Assembly: GCA_018695965.1 (NCBI GenBank)
Contig: JABHQB010000010.1
Span: 1-10,992, forward strand
From: Flavobacteriales bacterium
Lineage (GTDB): Bacteria; Bacteroidota; Bacteroidia; Flavobacteriales; BACL11
Length of the DNA stretch: 10,992 bases
Reading direction: 5' to 3'
The notes beneath the pieces are model-generated. The model worked only from the letters and a program-made list of their open reading frames with translations, was not told the origin of the DNA and did no database searches. Position numbers and translations under genes: made by a program. Of the stretch, positions 1 to 5,851 are shown piece after piece. Numbering within the stretch: position 1 is the stretch's first letter; each line of letters opens with the position of its first letter.

Positions 1-435
1 ACGTACCATACACATATACTTTATAGGTGAAAATACTTTCTCAATTTCATCAACTCTCATAATATTTGGAATGCTCTTATCTAAAAAAACTGGCTTCGAA
101 TAATCCCAATATCTCAGCCATGTTTTTCTTACTTCTTCCCAAGGATATTGCACATTTTCATTCCACCTATTCTTTTGAAACATAAATTTTTTTACTGCTG
201 GGAGTAATTGACCTTCCCTGGTTCCTAGGTTATTATTACAACTAACATTATCTGAAGAAGAAATTAGTTGATTTAGCATTGTTGAACCAGCATAAGGAGG
301 GCTTAATATAAATAAAAATTGATATTCGTTATTTTTATTAAATAAATAAGAAAATAAACGAATAATTCGGATGTAACTGTAATAAACTCTCCTTTTTACA
401 GAATGTAACAAATGAAATTTTTCTTTCTTTTTCAT
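1..435 (-). CDS. Sulfotransferase-like protein, N-terminal part (cut by window edge)
   Basis: An open frame of 145 codons runs from the ATG at 435 off the left edge without a stop, so only the N-terminus is present. After a basic N-terminus, residues 41-54 (LFILSPPYAGSTML) form a beta-strand plus loop matching the 5'-phosphosulfate-binding loop of PAPS-dependent sulfotransferases (family pattern SPPRSGTT). Residues 117-124 (FLDKSIPN) followed by a strand ending ...YMCMVR fit the next conserved blocks, where an R-D-P 3'-phosphate-binding motif normally follows; the window ends at that R. The usual basic residue in the loop is replaced (PYAGST), so activity is not assured. The start is firm: an in-frame TGA lies at 439-441, just upstream. 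The gene follows the SprT-like gene by 25 bases on the same strand. The acceptor substrate cannot be told; bacterial relatives often modify glycans or lipids. Confidence 0.72.
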   Translation of the reverse strand, partial: MKKKEKFHLLHSVKRRVYYSYIRIIRLFSYLFNKNNEYQFLFILSPPYAGSTMLNQLISSSDNVSCNNNLGTREGQLLPAVKKFMFQKNRWNENVQYPWEEVRKTWLRYWDYSKPVFLDKSIPNIMRVDEIEKVFSPIKYMCMVR

Positions 436-442
436 CAGTCAG

Positions 443-450
443 CAAATATA
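443..450 (-). promoter_or_regulatory. Candidate Bacteroidota -7 promoter box for the sulfotransferase-like gene
   Basis: On the minus strand TATATTTG followed by C is an exact match to the phylum -7 consensus TAnnTTTG. It ends 7 bases before the ATG at 435. I see no clear TTG/TTTG -33 element at the expected 17-23 base spacing, where the end of the SprT-like gene lies. If used, transcription would begin almost at the start codon. Confidence 0.4.
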
Positions 451-460
451 CTAAATTAGT

Positions 461-1045
461 TTATATTAAATTTACTTCTGCTAGTGGAGAGAAACGATAT
501 AATTTCCCTGTAGAAATCTCTTTACATTTATAATTTTTTCGGAGTTTCTCTATTCTTACAAATCTCTTTCCGTTATCAATAGAAAACTCATCTCCATCAT
601 GTATGTCACTGATAAAGGTACTCTTATATTTATCATATTTCTTTAAAATCCTACTAAGTTCCAGATCCCTAACAGTAGAAGCTCTCGGATTAATCATATG
701 ATTTGAAAGAGATCTTAGAACATCTTCAGGGAAAAATTCAGGATTTAGAAATGGAAGCATCATTTTTTTATATTGATCTTTCCACTCTTCACCATGAGGA
801 TTTACTCTTCTACCATATTTTTCCCAGATAACCGCATGAGCAATCTCATGAATTAATGTAATTAAAAATGCATATTTATTCAAATTATTATTGATTCTAA
901 TAACATGATTATCATGCCTTTTTGGAATAAAAACCCCTAACCTGCTTTTTGAGGGAGAACACACAATTATTTTTACATTAAATTTTTCTTCCCAAGAATT
1001 AATTTTCTTGATGGTTTCAGATGTTAAAAAAGAAGATAAATCCAC
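461..1045 (-). CDS. SprT-like zinc metalloprotease-fold protein
   Basis: The 194-residue product carries HEIAH at 66-70 (HExxH; two zinc-ligand histidines and the catalytic glutamate) and a downstream H84-G-E-E-W, the expected third histidine of the SprT-like domain. SprT/Spartan family members are minigluzincins; eukaryotic Spartan cleaves DNA-protein crosslinks, but the bacterial role is poorly defined. The C-terminus (about 150-194) is predicted beta-rich and has only one cysteine (C174), so the cysteine zinc ribbon of classical SprT is absent. The start is inferred as GTG at 1045: an in-frame TAA lies at 1055-1057, no ATG lies between, and the first internal ATG (residue 95) would lose the zinc site. 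Only 4 bases separate it from the feoB stop, suggesting translational coupling. Family assignment is solid; substrate is unknown. Confidence 0.83.
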   Translation of the reverse strand: MDLSSFLTSETIKKINSWEEKFNVKIIVCSPSKSRLGVFIPKRHDNHVIRINNNLNKYAFLITLIHEIAHAVIWEKYGRRVNPHGEEWKDQYKKMMLPFLNPEFFPEDVLRSLSNHMINPRASTVRDLELSRILKKYDKYKSTFISDIHDGDEFSIDNGKRFVRIEKLRKNYKCKEISTGKLYRFSPLAEVNLI

Positions 1046-1049
1046 GATA

Positions 1050-3125
1050 TTAACTTAATAAATTATAAGCAATAAAGGAAGATATGTATGCAAGTCCGGT
1101 CATATAAAAAAGTTGAATTAGTGGCCACTTCCAACCTTTAGTTTCTCTAAAAACAACTGCAATAGTTGTCATACATTGCATTGCAAATGCATAAAACAAC
1201 ATTAAAGAGACTCCAACAGCAGTTGTGAAAAATGGTTTTCCTGTATCTAAATTCTTAGCAGATTTTAATTTATTTTTTATATAATAATTATCCGTTCCTC
1301 CAACACTATAAATAGTTGACATGGTCCCTACAAACACCTCACGAGCAGCAAAAGATGTTATTAAGGAAATCCCAATTCTCCAATCAAATCCTAGAGGCTT
1401 AATTACTGGCTCTATTGTTTTCCCAATTATACCAGCATAAGAAACTTCTAATTTCTTAGATGGAATAATAATTTCTGAATTTTCAACTGTAGCATAGTCT
1501 TGTTCAATTTGTTCAAATTTCCCTGAAGGAGCATATGAAGATAGAAACCATAAAATGATTGAAATAGCAATAATTACCTTACCCGCATCAAACAAAAACA
1601 CCTTAACCTTTTCTATAATTGTATATAGTACCGTTTTATAATCCGGAATCTTATATGATGGCATTTCCATTACATAAAAACCTCTTTCTCTTGATTTCAC
1701 AATAAATTTCATAACAAATGCGGTGGTAAGAGCTGCGATAAATCCAAGTAAATAAAAGCCCATCATCACCAATCCTTGGGTATTAAAAGGTCCCCAACTT
1801 GCAGTTTCAGGAATCATCATTGAGATAATTAATGTGTAAACAGGTAATCTAGCAGAACAACTCATTAGTGGAACAACAAAAATAGTAATCAGCCTTTCTT
1901 TAGATGAGGAAATAGTTCTGGCAGACATAATAGCTGGAACTGCACATGCCGCTCCACTAAGTAATGGTATTATAGATCTTCCATTCAGACCAACACCTCT
2001 TAAAATCTTATCCATAATAAAGGAAACTCTTGCCATATAACCGGTGTCTTCTAAAAAAGCAATAAAAGCAAATAAGAATGCAATTTGAGGTATAAATATA
2101 ATAATCCCTCCCAATCCTGCTAAAATACCGTTTACAACTAAATCATTTAAAACCCCTGGATTCATGGTGTTTGCCACCCAACTGGAAAAAGAAGAAAAAC
2201 CACTGTCAATCCACTCCATTGGTAACTGAGACCATGAAAAAATTGCCTGAAAAATTAAGAATAAAACTAACAAGAAACATGTGTAACCTAATATTGGATG
2301 TAATAATAAGTCATCAATCTTTTTTGTGAAATTTCTTTTAATTAACGCTTTATTCTCTCCAATACATTGATGAAGTATTTTATCAATCCTTTTATACCTC
2401 CTAACTGTTTCTTTAGCTTGCGATCTACTTGGAATAAATTGCTCGTCTTTTATAAGAACCTCTAGTTTAATCTTAGATGCTGAGTTATTATCTATATAGT
2501 GTCTACAAAGCGATAAAAAGCTAGCATAATTATTGTTATTTTCTCTAATAATATTAGCTCGATCTATAATATCTGGGAAAATTTCTTTAATATCTAGAAT
2601 TTCCTTCTTTGGAAAACTAACAGATAAAATAGCATCTTTTAACTCTTTGATACCTGTTCTTTTTCTAGCGTTTATCTCAACCACATTAATACCTAACTGA
2701 TCTGCAAGCTGAAGTATATCAATCACAATACCCATATTTCTAGAAACATCAAGCATGTTAAGAGCTAAGATGACTTCTCTTTTCAAATCAATAATCTGAG
2801 ATAAAAATAAAAGAGATTTTCGTAAATTTGATGAATCTGCAACAATAACAATTACATCTGGATAATCTTTATTCTCTTTATTACAAAGTATCTGTTGTGT
2901 TACTTTCTCGTCTAATGATTTTGAATATAAACTATATGCTCCAGGTAAATCAATAATCTGAGCTTTTGTAGATCTATCTAATGTACAATTGCCAAGTTTC
3001 TTATCTACGGTAATACCTGGATAATTCCCAACTGATTGATTTAGTCCAGTTAATGCGTTAAATAAAGTAGATTTTCCAGAATTAGGATTACCAGCCAATG
3101 CAACTTTAATATTCTTCTTAGTCAT
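1050..3125 (-). CDS. feoB: Ferrous iron transport protein B (GTP-gated Fe2+ importer)
   Basis: This 691-residue inner-membrane protein imports Fe2+. The N-terminal G domain shows G1 GNPNSGKST at 12-20, G2 in GNYPGIT at 33-39, G3 DLPG at 59-62, G4 NMLD at 123-126 and a G5-like INARKRTG at 151-158. A helical spacer domain follows to about residue 270, then hydrophobic segments from about 276 to the C-terminus. These include the two FeoB gate repeats: GAACAVPAIMSART (391-404; C394 aligned with the conserved pore cysteine) and SCSARLPVY (422-430). Other family signatures are FLEDTGYMAR (357-366) and AAREVFVG in the C-terminal half. Length is normal for a stand-alone FeoB, and it is not fused to FeoA. 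Its ATG overlaps the feoA stop by 8 bases, so the two are co-translated. Regulation by iron is likely but not proven here. Confidence 0.97.
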   Translation of the reverse strand: MTKKNIKVALAGNPNSGKSTLFNALTGLNQSVGNYPGITVDKKLGNCTLDRSTKAQIIDLPGAYSLYSKSLDEKVTQQILCNKENKDYPDVIVIVADSSNLRKSLLFLSQIIDLKREVILALNMLDVSRNMGIVIDILQLADQLGINVVEINARKRTGIKELKDAILSVSFPKKEILDIKEIFPDIIDRANIIRENNNNYASFLSLCRHYIDNNSASKIKLEVLIKDEQFIPSRSQAKETVRRYKRIDKILHQCIGENKALIKRNFTKKIDDLLLHPILGYTCFLLVLFLIFQAIFSWSQLPMEWIDSGFSSFSSWVANTMNPGVLNDLVVNGILAGLGGIIIFIPQIAFLFAFIAFLEDTGYMARVSFIMDKILRGVGLNGRSIIPLLSGAACAVPAIMSARTISSSKERLITIFVVPLMSCSARLPVYTLIISMMIPETASWGPFNTQGLVMMGFYLLGFIAALTTAFVMKFIVKSRERGFYVMEMPSYKIPDYKTVLYTIIEKVKVFLFDAGKVIIAISIILWFLSSYAPSGKFEQIEQDYATVENSEIIIPSKKLEVSYAGIIGKTIEPVIKPLGFDWRIGISLITSFAAREVFVGTMSTIYSVGGTDNYYIKNKLKSAKNLDTGKPFFTTAVGVSLMLFYAFAMQCMTTIAVVFRETKGWKWPLIQLFYMTGLAYISSFIAYNLLS

Positions 3126-3348
3126 TCTGAGTTTTAACTATGATATTATCTGCATCAGATAATCGAATACTTATTAGTAAATTAGATACCACAACAGCTA
3201 TAGGATCTGAAAAGGGAGATTTTCTTTCTAATTCAATCAATTGACCTGGAGTCACACCCATTTCTAAAAGCTGTTGCTCTACAAACTCATCTTGTATAGA
3301 TTCAACAAAAGCCTTTTCTCCTACTTGTAATTCCGATAATCTTTTCAT
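3118..3348 (-). CDS. feoA: Ferrous iron transport protein A (SH3-like FeoB partner)
   Basis: A 76-residue single-domain cytoplasmic protein of the FeoA family, which binds FeoB and supports Fe2+ uptake. The sequence has the FeoA order: an N-terminal LSELQVGEKAFV strand block, QQLLEMGVTPGQLIEL in the middle (the conserved L-x-x-x-G-[VI]-x-x-G motif of SH3-like FeoA domains), a loop with SPFSDPIAV, and a closing strand in LLISIRLSDADNIIV. Length (about 75) is typical. The start is the only ATG near the 5' end and gives the usual MxxLSEL beginning. It overlaps feoB by 8 bases. The upstream 40 bases hold a TAGATTTG promoter-like box and a perfect palindrome, described separately. Confidence 0.93.
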   Translation of the reverse strand: MKRLSELQVGEKAFVESIQDEFVEQQLLEMGVTPGQLIELERKSPFSDPIAVVVSNLLISIRLSDADNIIVKTQND

Positions 3349-3352
3349 TCCG

Positions 3353-3360
3353 CAAATCTA
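3353..3360 (-). promoter_or_regulatory. Candidate -7 promoter box for feoAB
   Basis: On the minus strand TAGATTTG followed by C matches TAnnTTTG exactly. It ends only 4 bases before the feoA ATG at 3348, so a start site about 5 bases downstream would coincide with the start codon, giving a nearly leaderless mRNA. The only upstream TTG lies 12 bases away, shorter than the usual -33/-7 spacing. Confidence 0.4.
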
Positions 3361-3364
3361 ACTA

Positions 3365-3381
3365 TTTAGAATCAATCTAAA
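3365..3381. promoter_or_regulatory. 17-bp palindrome upstream of feoA, candidate metal-regulator operator
   Basis: TTTAGA-atcaa-TCTAAA has perfect 6-base arms around a 5-base spacer. It lies immediately upstream of the TAGATTTG box and 17 bases before the feoA start. The position is that of a repressor operator overlapping the promoter. The arms loosely resemble the TTAGG/CCTAA arms bound by DtxR/IdeR-family iron regulators; a Fur site is an alternative. The identity of the regulator is inference. Confidence 0.4.
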
Positions 3382-3388
3382 GTAACTT

Positions 3389-3526
3389 TTATGAATTCAT
3401 TTCAGAGTTCTTAACAGAATTTGTCCCAAAATTAGGACAATCATTACAGTCCTTCTTAAACGTTTTACAGGAAGTAAAAAGTAAAATAAAAAGAAATAAA
3501 ATAGATGGAAGAGTTACTGTTTTCAT
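3389..3526 (-). CDS. Tiny cysteine-containing lipoprotein (45 residues), family unknown
   Basis: An ATG at 3526 opens a 45-codon frame ending in TAA at 3389-3391. Residues 1-19 form a short lipoprotein signal peptide: MK, a hydrophobic core of about 12 residues, and lipobox LFTSC with C20 as the predicted lipidated cysteine. The mature part is only 26 residues, begins CKTFKKDCNDCPNFG and contains two further cysteines (C27, C30) in a C-x-x-C pair, then a polar Ser/Asn-rich tail. The residues after C20 are basic, unlike the acidic surface-export signals of some Bacteroidota lipoproteins, so a periplasm-facing location is the simplest guess. The gene lies 40 bases upstream of feoA on the same strand and has a TAATTTTG box 7 bases before its ATG. 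I do not recognise the family. The C-x-x-C beside feoAB invites a metal-related role, but nothing proves it. Confidence 0.65.
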   Translation of the reverse strand: MKTVTLPSILFLFILLFTSCKTFKKDCNDCPNFGTNSVKNSEMNS

Positions 3527-3533
3527 ATAAGTT

Positions 3534-3541
3534 CAAAATTA
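3534..3541 (-). promoter_or_regulatory. Candidate -7 promoter box for the small lipoprotein gene
   Basis: On the minus strand TAATTTTG matches TAnnTTTG and ends 7 bases before the ATG at 3526. A TTTG occurs upstream (3552-3555) but with only 10 bases between the boxes, shorter than normal, so the -33 element is unclear. Confidence 0.33.
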
Positions 3542-3557
3542 TATAAAATATCAAACA

Positions 3558-3577
3558 TTATAACGGATATGTTATAA
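3558..3577. promoter_or_regulatory. 20-bp inverted repeat in the divergent lipoprotein/mlaE intergenic region
   Basis: TTATAAC-ggatat-GTTATAA has perfect 7-base arms around a 6-base spacer. It sits 27-46 bases before the mlaE start and 16-36 bases upstream of the lipoprotein -7 box, where a regulator could act on either of the two divergent transcripts. In such AT-rich DNA chance is a real alternative. No U-run follows that would make it a terminator for either neighbouring transcript. Confidence 0.3.
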
Positions 3578-3603
3578 AAAATATTTTTTATTTTTAGCCT
3601 CTA

Positions 3604-4356
3604 ATGATAAAAGGATTACAAAACATAGGGGATTACTTTATTATGATGAATAAAGTAATGAGTCGTCCAGAAAAACGTTCTGTTTTTCTAAAGCAATTTA
3701 ATCTAGAAATAATGAAAATTATACTGAGCTCAATAGGTATTGTCATCATAATTTCTTTTTTCATTGGAGCTGTTGTTGCTATTCAACAATATTTTAACTT
3801 ATCAAGTCCATTATTCCCAGACTATACAATTGGATTAGTAACAAGAGATGCTGTAATTTTAGAATTCGCCCCAACAATGTTAGGGCTAATATTAGCTGGT
3901 AAAGTAGGATCAAGTATCACTTCCGAGATTGGAACAATGAGAGTTACTGAACAAATTGATGCACTAGAGATAATGGGAATAAACTCTGCCTCATTCCTAA
4001 TTTTACCTAAAATACTTGTATCTGTTATCTTCTTCCCAATCTTAATTATATTAAGTATCTCTATTGGTATAATTGGTGGTTGGCTAGGAGGTCTTTCTGT
4101 TGGTGTACCTACATCCCAATTTATTCTAGGAATTCAATATGAGTTTATTCCTTTTTACGTAACCTATTCATTAATTAAATCAATTGTTTTTGCATTTATT
4201 ATAACTTCCGTATCTGCATATTACGGATACCACGCTAGTGGAGGGGCTATTAATGTAGGAAAAGCAAGTACTAAAGCTGTAGTTTATAGTAGTATTATAA
4301 TTCTAATTTTTAATTACATCCTTACAGATTTAATTTTGTCAGGCATCTCATTTTGA
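3604..4356 (+). CDS. mlaE: MlaE-family ABC transporter permease (lipid transport)
   Basis: A 250-residue integral membrane protein of the MlaE/YrbE (MCE-associated permease) family. An amphipathic N-terminus (about 1-35) precedes hydrophobic segments at roughly 38-62, 82-103, 132-165, 185-210 and 226-248. The family signature AGKVGSSITSEIGTMRVTEQ at 98-117, followed by IDALEIMGI, is intact. In characterised systems MlaE pairs with the ATPase MlaF and an MCE-domain protein (MlaD) to move phospholipids between inner and outer membranes. The mlaF-like ATPase overlaps its stop codon, but no MCE gene is in the window, so the partner must be encoded elsewhere if this is a full Mla-type system. The ATG at 3604 follows a divergent promoter region and begins the rightward gene run. 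The symbol is by family resemblance; exact cargo is unknown. Confidence 0.88.
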   Translation: MIKGLQNIGDYFIMMNKVMSRPEKRSVFLKQFNLEIMKIILSSIGIVIIISFFIGAVVAIQQYFNLSSPLFPDYTIGLVTRDAVILEFAPTMLGLILAGKVGSSITSEIGTMRVTEQIDALEIMGINSASFLILPKILVSVIFFPILIILSISIGIIGGWLGGLSVGVPTSQFILGIQYEFIPFYVTYSLIKSIVFAFIITSVSAYYGYHASGGAINVGKASTKAVVYSSIIILIFNYILTDLILSGISF

Positions 4357-5105
4357 TAGAAGTAAAAAACATACACAAGAAGTTTGGAGACAATCTAGTT
4401 CTAAATGATGTTTCATTTAACTTTCAAAGAGGAAAAACTAATCTGATTATTGGAGAAAGTGGGTCAGGAAAAACAACTCTACTAAAAATATTAATCGGAT
4501 TATATCCATTTGACAAAGGTGTCATTAGTTATGATGGCCGAATTTTTAATGAAATGAAATTAAAAGAGAAACGACTTATCAGACAAGAAATAGGAATGCT
4601 TTTCCAAGGAGGAGCATTATTTGACTATATGACTGTTGAAGAAAATATCAAGTTCCCACTTACCATGTTTACAAATCAGACAGAAGAAGAAAAAATAGAT
4701 AGGGTAAATTTCTGTTTAAAAAGAGTGAATTTGGAAAACCAAAATAACTTACTACCATCTGCATTAAGTGGAGGAATGGTGAAAAGAGTTGCTATTGCAA
4801 GATCAATTTCTATGAATCCGAGATATTTACTTTGTGATGAGCCAAATTCAGGTTTAGACCCAAAAACAGCTATCCTTATTGATGATTTAATTAAAGAAAT
4901 TACAGAAGAATATAATATTACTACAATTGTCAATACTCATGACATGAATTCGGTAATGCAAATTGGAGATAATATTGCTTTTATTCATAATGGAGAAATT
5001 TGGTGGGAAGGGAATAAAGAAGAATTAATTCATGCGGAAAATAAGGAACTACATGATTTTGTATTTGCTTCAAAACTTTTCAAGAGATTGAAAAGAAATT
5101 CATGA
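4353..5105 (+). CDS. mlaF: MlaF-family ABC transporter ATPase
   Basis: A 250-residue cytoplasmic nucleotide-binding subunit expected to energise the MlaE-like permease encoded just upstream. Seen: Walker A GESGSGKTT (34-42), Q-loop region MLFQGGALFDYMTV (82-95, the GALF/ D-x-[ML]TV form typical of MlaF-type ATPases), ABC signature LSGGM (138-142), Walker B YLLCDEP (158-164), D-loop SGLDP (166-170) and switch histidine H196 in NTHDM. All catalytic residues are present. The start is a TTG at 4353 that overlaps the mlaE stop in TTGA; it gives the canonical IEVKNIHKKFG beginning, while the first in-frame ATG lies about 68 codons in and would remove Walker A. The stop overlaps the rsmA ATG (ATGA). 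The C-terminal tail (about 220-250) is charged and amphipathic. Confidence 0.92.
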   Translation: MIEVKNIHKKFGDNLVLNDVSFNFQRGKTNLIIGESGSGKTTLLKILIGLYPFDKGVISYDGRIFNEMKLKEKRLIRQEIGMLFQGGALFDYMTVEENIKFPLTMFTNQTEEEKIDRVNFCLKRVNLENQNNLLPSALSGGMVKRVAIARSISMNPRYLLCDEPNSGLDPKTAILIDDLIKEITEEYNITTIVNTHDMNSVMQIGDNIAFIHNGEIWWEGNKEELIHAENKELHDFVFASKLFKRLKRNS

Positions 5106-5851
5106 GAAAAGTAAAAGCCAAGAAATATCTTGGACAACATTTCTTAAAAGATCTATCAATTGCAGAAGAAATAGTAAGTCAGATAACTCTAAAAGAAAAC
5201 ACAATCTTAGAGATTGGACCAGGGATGGGAGTTCTAACTCAGTTTTTAGTTGATAAAAATAAAGATTTACACGTCATAGAAATTGATAAAGAATCTGTTT
5301 TTTATTTAAGATTACATTATCCTAAGTTAAAAATCATTGAAGGTGATTTTCTGAAATTAAACCTAAATATATTTGAAAATAATATTTCAATAATTGGTAA
5401 TTTCCCTTACAATATTTCCTCTCAGATATTATTTAAAGCTTTTGAAAACAGAGATAAAGTAACAGAAGTTGTGGGAATGTTTCAAAAAGAGGTTGCTGAG
5501 AGAATTGCAAGTATAAAAGGGAAAAAGAAAGGAATATTAAGTGTTCTATTACAAGCTTTTTATGATATTGAGTATTGTTTTGAAGTAGACAATCATCTTT
5601 TTGATCCACCTCCAAAAGTAAAATCAGGAGTTATAAAAATGAAAAGAAATAGTAGAAAAAAATTAGAATGTGATGAAAAAACATTTATCAAAATCGTGAA
5701 AGCAGGATATAATCAGAGAAGAAAAACTTTGAGAAATTCCTTAAAATCATTTACTTTGAACTCGAATTCTGAAATAGACATATTACTACAAAAAAGAGCC
5801 GAACAATTAGATGTAGAAGCATTCATATTTTTAACAAAAAATGTCCAGTAA
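5102..5851 (+). CDS. rsmA: 16S rRNA (adenine(1518)-N6/adenine(1519)-N6)-dimethyltransferase
   Basis: RsmA/KsgA dimethylates two adjacent adenines in the 3'-terminal helix of 16S rRNA using S-adenosylmethionine, a late step and checkpoint of small-subunit assembly. The 249-residue protein has the family N-terminus KKYLGQHFL (7-15), SAM motif I ILEIGPGMGVLT (35-46), an acidic residue at the end of strand 2 (E60-I-D), D82 in EGDFL for adenine contacts, and the catalytic motif IV NFPYNISS (100-107; NLPY is commoner, F is an accepted variant). FDPPPKVKSGVI and the C-terminal RRKTLRNSL block are also present. Length is slightly under the usual 255-275 but no domain is missing. It is translationally coupled on both sides: ATGA overlap with mlaF, and its last 11 bases overlap the mgtE start. 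Confidence 0.96.
   Translation: MRKVKAKKYLGQHFLKDLSIAEEIVSQITLKENTILEIGPGMGVLTQFLVDKNKDLHVIEIDKESVFYLRLHYPKLKIIEGDFLKLNLNIFENNISIIGNFPYNISSQILFKAFENRDKVTEVVGMFQKEVAERIASIKGKKKGILSVLLQAFYDIEYCFEVDNHLFDPPPKVKSGVIKMKRNSRKKLECDEKTFIKIVKAGYNQRRKTLRNSLKSFTLNSNSEIDILLQKRAEQLDVEAFIFLTKNVQ

Noticed and set aside
3576..3589. A6-TA-T6 palindrome before mlaE as an operator or terminator
   Set aside because: Pure A/T dyads of this kind arise readily by chance in AT-rich intergenic DNA and have no GC stem; it may simply be a bent upstream promoter tract.
4676..4933. Minus-strand open frame of 85 codons opposite mlaF
   Set aside because: It lies entirely opposite the conserved ABC signature/Walker B coding region and has no recognisable domain; it is a shadow of the real gene. 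Similar antisense frames opposite rsmA (5433-5615), the dehydrogenase (7317-7628), pfp (8575-8853, 9061-9309) and mfd (9800-9985) were rejected for the same reason.
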